Below are positions 42,502-49,259 of a stretch of DNA of 64,000 nt, one piece after another (position 1 is the stretch's first letter; every line of letters begins with the position of its first letter). This DNA is from Clostridiales bacterium (lineage in GTDB: Bacteria; Bacillota; Clostridia; Lachnospirales; Lachnospiraceae): NCBI GenBank assembly GCA_019420275.1, contig JAHZHN010000003.1, forward strand, positions 186,001 through 250,000. Direction: 5' to 3'. The position numbers and the translations under genes are program-made. Under the pieces are notes generated by a model. The model was not told where the DNA came from, did no database searches, and was given only the letters and a program-made list of their open reading frames with translations.

Positions 42502-42813
42502 TCAGGCACTGATCTGTTTTATGCGCCAGAAAATGGAAGTATATAATTGATAAAAGTTGCCTTTTTTTAGAGGAAAAATATGGGGAATACCAATCTGCCG
42601 GGCAATTTCCTGAATCTCAGAGGAATCACTGAATAAGAAATACCGAATCTGCTGCGGATCCATAAACCGGCTCATTGATATAAACTGCTGTCTGTTGGTA
42701 AAGATTTCAATAGAGAAGTTCCCGCATATCTTATGGAGAAAGCGAAGAAAAAAGGCTATTCCCACACAGGAAGACCGGATATGGGAAAAATCAAAAACAC
42801 AGATAGTCTTCAT
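42502..42813 (-). CDS. Small STAS-like protein
   Basis: A 103-residue leftward gene is supported by a perfect AAGGAGG site 8 bases before its ATG. The pattern of a beta strand, FDFSHIRSS, then CVGIAFFLRFLHKICG, a second strand (FSIEIF) and a C-terminal FLFSDSSEI fits the STAS fold of anti-sigma-antagonist-like proteins, but the DSSG motif is replaced by RSSC. It is divergent from an AraC regulator. The STAS link is my reading of the pattern and not a database result. Function unknown. Confidence 0.65.
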   Translation of the reverse strand: MKTICVFDFSHIRSSCVGIAFFLRFLHKICGNFSIEIFTNRQQFISMSRFMDPQQIRYFLFSDSSEIQEIARQIGIPHIFPLKKGNFYQLYTSIFWRIKQISA

Positions 42814-42925
42814 ATTTTATTACCTCCTTGTATTTTCCTTTAATATCATTATAATTTGAAATATAGAGAAAATATATCAAGATAATAGGAAAAACTATAA
42901 CAATCCTATGAAATGAAGGAATCAG

Positions 42926-43798
42926 ATGCGTCAGATTGTAACAGATGGAAGTTTAAAAGAATCTCTGGATGTCCGGTTTCCTTTTAAAATAACGAGAGAA
43001 GATTATGCCAATTATTATCATCATTATTTCAGGGCACACTGGCATCCGGAAATAGAGATACACTTGCTGATGGAGGGGGAAAGTTTTTTTACGATTCAGA
43101 ACAGAGATTATTATTTAAAAGCGGGAGAAGGTCTGTTTATCAATCAGAATATCCTGCATCTTGGGTTCGTGACAGAGAAAGATCTGTGCAAAAGTATTGT
43201 CATTCGGATGGAACCTTATTTTCTTGACAGGGATCAGAAGGGAATCGTGTATCAAAAATATGTAAAACCGGTCATAGAAAGCCGGAAGCTGGAGCAGTTG
43301 CGCCTTTCCGGTGATGTGCCCTGGCAGAAACAGTGGATGAAGGACTTTCTGGAGATCGCAGATCTCTTTGATGAAAAAGCAGATGGATATGAATTGGAAA
43401 TCCAGGGGCGTGTATCAAAGTTATGGAAAGAATTTTATCTTCAGACAAAACATCTTCAGCATATTCCTCTGCCGGAAAATAAAGATACGGAAAAAATGAA
43501 AATGGCGCTTTCTTTTATTGAAGAAAATTACGAAAAGAAAATAACCCTTGCACAGAATGCCCATGCCTGTGGGACATGCCAGAGTGAGTGCTGCCGTATT
43601 TTTCAGGAAATTTTAAAGACGAGTCCGATGGAATATGTGAATACAGTGCGGATCCAAAACAGCCTGAATGCGCTGAAAAATAAGAAAAAATCCATTACAG
43701 AGATTGCGTATCAATCCGGCTTTTCCAGTGCCAGTTATTATGCGGAAGTTTTTAGAAAGAAAATGGGGTGCACACCTGGTCAGTATCGGAAAAAGTAA
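42926..43798 (+). CDS. AraC family transcriptional regulator
   Basis: The 290-residue protein has an N-terminal cupin-type domain (about residues 1-150, with HYHFRAHWHPEIEIHLLMEG) and a C-terminal pair of helix-turn-helix motifs (ending in ITEIAYQSGFSSASYYAEVFRK and GCTPGQYRK). It is divergent from the STAS-like gene and upstream of the histidine operon, from which a promoter and operator separate it. The ligand is probably a sugar or related small molecule, but no target is obvious next to it. Confidence 0.88.
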   Translation: MRQIVTDGSLKESLDVRFPFKITREDYANYYHHYFRAHWHPEIEIHLLMEGESFFTIQNRDYYLKAGEGLFINQNILHLGFVTEKDLCKSIVIRMEPYFLDRDQKGIVYQKYVKPVIESRKLEQLRLSGDVPWQKQWMKDFLEIADLFDEKADGYELEIQGRVSKLWKEFYLQTKHLQHIPLPENKDTEKMKMALSFIEENYEKKITLAQNAHACGTCQSECCRIFQEILKTSPMEYVNTVRIQNSLNALKNKKKSITEIAYQSGFSSASYYAEVFRKKMGCTPGQYRKK

Positions 43799-43869
43799 AA
43801 AGATTGAATGGAAATTTTGCATTTCGTTTCATTTCTTTATATAATGGGAAAGTCTGTCGGGAAAGCTGG

Positions 43870-43898
43870 TTGACAAAATACCTAGGTATTGATAGAAT
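43870..43898 (+). promoter_or_regulatory. Histidine operon promoter with palindromic operator
   Basis: TTGACA (43870-43875) and TAGAAT (43893-43898) have a 17-base spacer that contains a perfect 14-base palindrome AATACCTAGGTATT (43877-43890). A related imperfect copy AATACTAGAGTGTT follows at 43896-43909. These are likely repressor sites for the his genes; a TrpR/YerC-type histidine regulator is one candidate, but none is encoded nearby. Confidence 0.8.
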
Positions 43899-43913
43899 AC
43901 TAGAGTGTTTTAT

Positions 43914-43948
43914 GTGCTAATGAGGTAGCACTTTAATTTAATAAAGTG
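43914..43948 (+). promoter_or_regulatory. Two overlapping leader hairpins before hisZ
   Basis: GTGCTA/TAGCAC (43914-43931) and CACTTTA/TAAAGTG (43929-43948) share three bases and so cannot form together. The second ends just before the AAGGAG site of hisZ and could affect translation. There is no histidine-rich leader peptide. Confidence 0.4.
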
Positions 43949-43964
43949 ACAAGGAGTAGAGAAA

Positions 43965-45146
43965 ATGAATAAGAAGAGAGTCCATACGCCGGAAGGTGTC
44001 AGAGATGTTTATGGAATAGAATACAGACGGAGAAGTAAGCTGAAAGATAAATTAAAGCATGTTTTCGCTGGCTATGGATATGAAGGAATCCGAACCCCGG
44101 GATTTGAATTTTTTGATGTATTCAACAGTGAAAAAGGAACGGTCTCTTCACGGGAAATGTATAAGTTTTTTGATCGGGAAGGAAATACTCTGGTGTTAAG
44201 ACCGGATGTGACACCATCCATTGCCAGATGTGTGGCGAAGTATTTTAGTGAAGAAAAAGTGGGAATCCGCCTTTGTTATGCCGGGAATGTTTTTTTAAAT
44301 AATTCCAGTTATCAGCTGAAGTTAAAGGAAACCTGTCAGCTGGGAGCAGAATTGGTCAATGATGACTCTGTTCAGGCAGACAGTGAAGTCATTGCCATGG
44401 CGGTAGACTGCTTTTTGACAGCGGGGCTGCATGATTTCAGGATTTCCATTGGAGAAGTAGAATTCTTTCAGGGATTAACAGACACCATTGCGGATGATGA
44501 GATTAAAGTTCATTTAAGGGAATTTATTCTAAACAAGAATTATTTTGGATTAATGGAATATGTGGAGAATCTGGATATTCCTGATGAAGTAAAGCAGGTA
44601 TTTTTAAGATTTAATGAGCTGAATGGCGATGTGGAGATTCTTGACCAGGCAGAAAAAATGGTCAGCAATGACATCTCCAGGAAGGCAATCGCACGTTTGC
44701 GCAAGGTATATGAGATTTTAAAGCTTTATGGCAAAGAAAAGTATGTTGGATTTGATCTTGGAATGCTGAATAAACATAATTACTATACAGGAATTATTTT
44801 TAAGGGATACACATATGGAACTGGAGATGCAGTGTTAAAAGGAGGCCGCTACGATAACCTGATCGAACAGTTCGGAAAAAAGGCGCCGTCTGTTGGTTTT
44901 GCCATTGTGCTGGACGAACTTATGACAGCTCTTCAGAGACAGGAAATCCCGATGGAAGCGGAATCTGTTCATACGATGATCGTTTACAAAGAAGAGCTTA
45001 TGCAGGATGCTGTGGCAAAAGCTAATGAACTTCGTCAGCAGGGCCGCAGTGTGATTTTGGAGCGTCAGAATAAAGACTGCTCAAAGGAAGATTATGAACA
45101 GTTTGCCAAAGAACATTATCTGGGCGAAGTATTATATTTTGTATAG
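43965..45146 (+). CDS. hisZ: ATP phosphoribosyltransferase regulatory subunit
   Basis: The 393-residue protein resembles the catalytic core of histidyl-tRNA synthetase (VLRPDVTPS in motif 2 and the histidine-binding loop with a GGRYDNL segment) but lacks the anticodon-binding domain's catalytic context; its C-terminal part is short. HisZ is required for the activity and feedback control of the short-form HisG encoded next. An AAGGAG site precedes the ATG. It is the first gene of the histidine operon. Confidence 0.92.
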   Translation: MNKKRVHTPEGVRDVYGIEYRRRSKLKDKLKHVFAGYGYEGIRTPGFEFFDVFNSEKGTVSSREMYKFFDREGNTLVLRPDVTPSIARCVAKYFSEEKVGIRLCYAGNVFLNNSSYQLKLKETCQLGAELVNDDSVQADSEVIAMAVDCFLTAGLHDFRISIGEVEFFQGLTDTIADDEIKVHLREFILNKNYFGLMEYVENLDIPDEVKQVFLRFNELNGDVEILDQAEKMVSNDISRKAIARLRKVYEILKLYGKEKYVGFDLGMLNKHNYYTGIIFKGYTYGTGDAVLKGGRYDNLIEQFGKKAPSVGFAIVLDELMTALQRQEIPMEAESVHTMIVYKEELMQDAVAKANELRQQGRSVILERQNKDCSKEDYEQFAKEHYLGEVLYFV

Positions 45147-45164
45147 GAAAGGAAAGAAAACAAC

Positions 45165-45812
45165 ATGAGATATATTACATTTGCGCTGGCGAAAGGCCGT
45201 CTGGCAAAGAAGACCCTGTCTTTGCTGGAACAGATCGGCATCACCTGCGATGAGATGAAAGATGAGAAAACAAGAAAGCTGATTTTTGTAAACGAGGACC
45301 TGAAGCTGAAATTTTTCCTGTCCAAGGCCAGTGATGTTCCAACTTATGTAGAGTATGGGGCAGCGGATATTGGAGTTGTGGGAAAAGATACCATTTTGGA
45401 AGAAGGGCGAAATCTATATGAGGTGCTGGATCTAAAGTTTGGAGCCTGCCGGATGTGCGTGTGCGGCCCAAAAGAAGCAAAAAAATATCTTTCCGGAAAT
45501 GAGATTATCCGGGTTGCATCCAAATACCCGCATATTGCAAAAGAATACTTTAACAACCAAAAGTTGCAGACCGTAGAAATTGTGAAGCTGAATGGATCTG
45601 TAGAACTCGCGCCGATCGTAGGACTGTCTGAGGTGATCGTCGATATTGTTGAGACCGGAACGACACTGAAGGAAAATGGGCTGGAAGTCCTGGAAGAGAT
45701 TTGCCCGCTGTCTGCCAGAATGGTTGTAAATCAGGTGAGTCAGAAAATGGAACAGGAGCGGATCAGCAAGATGATCGTAGCGTTAAAGAAATTATTAGAT
45801 GAGAAAAAATAG
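45165..45812 (+). CDS. hisG: ATP phosphoribosyltransferase, short form
   Basis: The 215-residue enzyme lacks the C-terminal regulatory domain of long HisG and therefore depends on HisZ, encoded just upstream. It has the family segments FALAKGRL, AADIGVVGKD and the phosphoribosyl-binding DIVETGTTLKENGL. It catalyses the first step of histidine biosynthesis, joining ATP and PRPP. An 18-base gap to hisZ and 11 bases to hisD show a packed operon. Confidence 0.95.
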   Translation: MRYITFALAKGRLAKKTLSLLEQIGITCDEMKDEKTRKLIFVNEDLKLKFFLSKASDVPTYVEYGAADIGVVGKDTILEEGRNLYEVLDLKFGACRMCVCGPKEAKKYLSGNEIIRVASKYPHIAKEYFNNQKLQTVEIVKLNGSVELAPIVGLSEVIVDIVETGTTLKENGLEVLEEICPLSARMVVNQVSQKMEQERISKMIVALKKLLDEKK

Positions 45813-45823
45813 AGGTACATAAT

Positions 45824-47119
45824 ATGAGGATTTTAAAAGTAAATGAAGATTCCATCGAAAATATTTTATCCGACTTATTAAAACGAAGTCCAAATAATTA
45901 TGATGGATATCAGGGAACAGTTGATGAAATTATTGCCAACGTAAAAGCGAATGGTGATCAGGCGGTTTTTGATTACACCAAGAGGTTTGACGGGGCAGAA
46001 ATTACAAAAGAAAATATTCTGGTGACAGAAGAAGAAATCAAAGAGGCTTATGAGCAGGTGGATGACCAGCTGATTGAAGTTATTCGTAAAGCGATTAAAA
46101 ATATCAGAGAGTTTCATGAGAAACAGGTGCAAAACAGTTGGTTCGAAACAAGAGAAGATGGCGTGATGCTGGGACAGAAAGTAATGCCGATGGAAAGCTG
46201 CGGAGTCTATGTGCCGGGCGGCAAAGCGGTGTATCCGTCTTCTGTTTTAATGAATATTGTGCCGGCTCATGTGGCAGGTGTAAAAAATATTATTATGACT
46301 ACCCCTCCTGGAAAAGATGGAAAAGTAACAGCTAATACACTGGTTGCAGCAAAAGAAGCCGGAGCTGGAGCAATCTATAAAGTTGGAGGTGCGCAGGCAA
46401 TTGCGGCCCTTGCCTTTGGGACAGAGTCGATTCCAAAAGTGGACAAGATTGTAGGTCCTGGAAATATTTTTGTTGCCCTTGCAAAGAAATCTGTATATGG
46501 AAATGTCAGCATTGATTCCATCGCAGGGCCAAGCGAGATTTTGGTTCTTGCGGATGAAACAGCTAATCCGAGATATGTTGCAGCTGACCTTTTATCTCAG
46601 GCAGAGCATGATGAGATGGCCAGCGCAATCCTTGTTACAACCAGTGAAGAGCTGGCACAGAAAGTTTCCAAAGAAGTAGACGGATTCTTAAATCAGCTTT
46701 CCAGAAAAGAAATTATGGAGAAATCTCTGGAATCTTTCGGATATATTTTGATTGCGAAAGATATCAAAGAAGCCATACATGTGGCCAATTCTATTGCGTC
46801 AGAACATTTGGAAATTATGACAGCCAATCCGTTTGATGTTATGACCAGAATTAAGAACGCAGGGGCTATCTTTATCGGTGCTTACAGCTGCGAACCGCTC
46901 GGGGATTATTTTGCAGGACCGAACCATGTGCTTCCGACCAATGGAACTGCGAAATTCTTCTCACCACTGAGTGTTGATGATTTTATCAAGAAATCAAGTG
47001 TTGTATATTATTCAAGAGAAGCACTGGAGCCGGTACACAAAGATATTGAATTCTTCGCAAAACAGGAAGAGCTGACAGCTCATGCCAATTCTATGAGAGT
47101 ACGTTTTGAAGAAGAGTAG
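45824..47119 (+). CDS. hisD: Histidinol dehydrogenase
   Basis: The 431-residue enzyme oxidises histidinol to histidine in two NAD-dependent steps. Conserved segments include VPGGKAVYPSSVLMN, KVGGAQAIAALAFGT, GPSEILVLAD, SQAEHDE with zinc-binding residues, SEHLEIM and GPNHVLPT. Length matches the family. Its frame ends 13 bases before the chosen hisB start. Confidence 0.96.
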   Translation: MRILKVNEDSIENILSDLLKRSPNNYDGYQGTVDEIIANVKANGDQAVFDYTKRFDGAEITKENILVTEEEIKEAYEQVDDQLIEVIRKAIKNIREFHEKQVQNSWFETREDGVMLGQKVMPMESCGVYVPGGKAVYPSSVLMNIVPAHVAGVKNIIMTTPPGKDGKVTANTLVAAKEAGAGAIYKVGGAQAIAALAFGTESIPKVDKIVGPGNIFVALAKKSVYGNVSIDSIAGPSEILVLADETANPRYVAADLLSQAEHDEMASAILVTTSEELAQKVSKEVDGFLNQLSRKEIMEKSLESFGYILIAKDIKEAIHVANSIASEHLEIMTANPFDVMTRIKNAGAIFIGAYSCEPLGDYFAGPNHVLPTNGTAKFFSPLSVDDFIKKSSVVYYSREALEPVHKDIEFFAKQEELTAHANSMRVRFEEE

Positions 47120-47132
47120 AAAGGACAGAAAG

Positions 47133-47720
47133 ATGAGCAGAAGTGCGTTTGTAGAAAGAAATACCAGTGAGACAAAGATTAAATTATCTTTGAATTTAGA
47201 TGGGAGCGGAAAAGCCAAAATCCATACAGGGATTGGTTTTTTCGATCATATGCTGAACAGCTTTGCCAGACATGGATTTTTTGATCTGGAAGTAGAAGTA
47301 GAAGGTGATCTTTGGGTTGACTGCCATCATACGATTGAAGATGTGGGCATTGTCCTGGGAGAAGCAATCAAAGAGGCAGTTGGAGATAAGAAGGGAATTC
47401 GCAGATATGGCTCTTTTATACTGCCAATGGATGAAACCCTGATGGTATGTGCCATTGACTTGTCCGGAAGGCCGTATTTTGTTATGGACTGCGATTTTAC
47501 GATGGATCGTGTGGGAGAATTTGATACAGAAATGGTGAAAGAATTCTTCTATGCCATTTCCTACAGCAGTGCAATGAACCTTCATTTAAAGAAAATCCAT
47601 GGAGAGAATAACCATCATATCATAGAGGCCGCGTTCAAAGCTTTTGCTAAGGCACTGGATGAGGCTGTGGGAATGGATCCGAGAATTACAGACGTACTGT
47701 CTACGAAAGGAGCATTATAA
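47133..47720 (+). CDS. hisB: Imidazoleglycerol-phosphate dehydratase
   Basis: I chose ATG 47133 with AAAGGA upstream; the frame extends further upstream in an overlap with hisD. The 195-residue enzyme has the manganese-binding motifs HMLNSFARHG, DCHHTIED and ENNHHIIEA. It dehydrates imidazole glycerol phosphate to imidazole acetol phosphate. It is the monofunctional bacterial length. The stop TAA is immediately followed by the next start. Confidence 0.96.
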   Translation: MSRSAFVERNTSETKIKLSLNLDGSGKAKIHTGIGFFDHMLNSFARHGFFDLEVEVEGDLWVDCHHTIEDVGIVLGEAIKEAVGDKKGIRRYGSFILPMDETLMVCAIDLSGRPYFVMDCDFTMDRVGEFDTEMVKEFFYAISYSSAMNLHLKKIHGENNHHIIEAAFKAFAKALDEAVGMDPRITDVLSTKGAL

Positions 47721-48956
47721 ATGAGCAAGATTACTTTGATTCCTTGTGTGGATGCAAAGAATCCAGTGGAATCCGCAAGACAATACAATCACACAGGAGC
47801 AGATGCAGTTGCATATTATGAAGAGAAAGCTTCAATTGAAAAGATCAAAGAAATAAAAGAAGTGATCGATGTGCCGCTGTATGTGGGCGGCGGGATCACA
47901 GATCTGGAAGATGTAAAAAAAGTATTATACGCAGGTGCGGATAAAGTGTGCCTGGGAGCAGCCGTTCTGGAAGATAAAGATATTGTAAAAAAAGCATCCG
48001 ACCGATTTGGAAAAGATCAGGTGATTGTTTCCATGAATCTGGATGAACTGGAGAATCCAGGAGCATTTGCCAAAGAAATGAAGAGACTGGGAGCGGGAGA
48101 ACTGCTTCTTTTGGCTTCAAATGGGTATGATAAGAATATAAAAGCGATAGAATCTGTAAAAGAACAGGCAGAACTTCCTGTGATCATCAGTGTTGTTTCT
48201 CTGGAAGACATAAAAAAAGAGACTGCAGCTACAAAGCCAGAAGCGGTAGCAATTCATGATGCTGGAGCTTTTTCTGTCCTGGAATGGAAAAAAGATCTGA
48301 AAAAGAACGGACTGGAACCTTGGCTGGCAGAAAGCCCAATTCCTTTTGAAGAATTTAAATTGAACAGTGACGGTATGCTGACGGTAGTAACTCAAGATTA
48401 TAAGACGAATGAAGTTCTTATGGTTGCTTATATGACAAAAGAAGCCTATGAGCAGACCGTGGAAACCGGTATTATGACCTATTACAGCAGAAGCCGTCAG
48501 GAACTGTGGGTGAAAGGAGATACATCCGGACATTATCAGTATGTAAAATCATTGACCATCGACTGTGACAAGGATACACTCCTTGCAAAAGTACGCCAGG
48601 TAGGAAATGCGTGTCATACAGGACATTATTCCTGCTTCTTTACGGATCTTGTGAAGAAAGAGTATAAAGAAGATAATCCGATGCATGTGTTTGAGGATGT
48701 TTATGATGTGATTATGGATCGCAAGATGCACCCGAAAGAAGGATCTTATACGAATTATCTCTTTGATAAGGGAATTGATAAGATTTTGAAAAAGGTCGGG
48801 GAAGAATGTACAGAGATTGTCATAGCGGCTAAAAACCCGGATCCGGAAGAGATGAAATATGAAATTTCAGATTTCCTTTATCATCTGATGGTTCTTATGG
48901 CCGAAAGAGGAATGACCTGGGATGAGATTACAGGAGAACTTATGGAAAGAAAGTAA
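47721..48956 (+). CDS. HisA/HisF-like barrel domain fused to HisI and HisE
   Basis: The 411-residue protein has three parts. Residues about 1-205 form a (beta/alpha)8 barrel like HisF/HisA (IPCVDAKN, VGGGITDLEDV, GADKVCLGA), but the HisF loop between strand 1 and helix 1 is deleted and the residue equivalent to catalytic Asp130 is Asn106. Residues about 210-315 are HisI (YYSRSRQELWVKGDTSGH, CHTGHYSC), and 320-411 are HisE (VGEECTEIVIAAKN). HisI and HisE together open and trim phosphoribosyl-ATP. The barrel may be scaffolding, regulatory or a changed enzyme. No hisC, hisH, hisA or hisF lies in this operon. Confidence 0.87.
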   Translation: MSKITLIPCVDAKNPVESARQYNHTGADAVAYYEEKASIEKIKEIKEVIDVPLYVGGGITDLEDVKKVLYAGADKVCLGAAVLEDKDIVKKASDRFGKDQVIVSMNLDELENPGAFAKEMKRLGAGELLLLASNGYDKNIKAIESVKEQAELPVIISVVSLEDIKKETAATKPEAVAIHDAGAFSVLEWKKDLKKNGLEPWLAESPIPFEEFKLNSDGMLTVVTQDYKTNEVLMVAYMTKEAYEQTVETGIMTYYSRSRQELWVKGDTSGHYQYVKSLTIDCDKDTLLAKVRQVGNACHTGHYSCFFTDLVKKEYKEDNPMHVFEDVYDVIMDRKMHPKEGSYTNYLFDKGIDKILKKVGEECTEIVIAAKNPDPEEMKYEISDFLYHLMVLMAERGMTWDEITGELMERK

Positions 48957-48985
48957 TTGAGTTTCTATCGCTGATTTGATATAAT
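48957..48985 (+). promoter_or_regulatory. Promoter of the 40-residue membrane protein gene
   Basis: TTGAGT (48957-48962) and TATAAT (48980-48985) are separated by 17 bases, a near-consensus sigma-A promoter starting at the hisIE stop codon. Confidence 0.8.
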
Positions 48986-49014
48986 CGGTTCTATAAGACA
49001 AGGAGGCGTGTAAT

Positions 49015-49137
49015 ATGACGGCATTTATATCAGAATTAGTGTCATATGCAGTCAAATTTATTTTTCTTTTTGCGGTATCAGTAGGCGGTGTGCTTACAGG
49101 GAGAAAACTTTCCATAAAGAAGAAAAATAAAAAATAG
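49015..49137 (+). CDS. Small single-pass membrane protein
   Basis: A 40-residue frame begins at an ATG with a perfect AAGGAGG site and has its own near-consensus promoter. The sequence has one hydrophobic helix (about residues 10-28, ending GGVLTG) and a strongly basic tail (RKLSIKKKNKK). It is too short for routine gene callers but the signals are as good as any in the window. It lies between the his operon and alaS and is followed by a very large hairpin. Function unknown. Confidence 0.8.
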   Translation: MTAFISELVSYAVKFIFLFAVSVGGVLTGRKLSIKKKNKK

Positions 49138-49151
49138 CCGAGACAATGCAT

Positions 49152-49218
49152 AAGAAGACCTTCTTTACAAGACAGGAGATATCATTTCCTGTCTTGTAAA
49201 ACGAGGAGGTTTTCTTTT
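49152..49218 (+). terminator. Long hairpin terminator upstream of alaS
   Basis: A 26-bp stem with few mismatches (AAGAAGACC...ACAAGACAGGA paired with TCCTGTCTTGT...GGTTTTCTT) ends in TTT. It is unusually long for a terminator and could also be a target for RNase III or a regulatory element. Confidence 0.65.
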
Positions 49219-49259
49219 GGGTTATAGAAGAATCGATCATACATTAGGAGGATGAAAAA

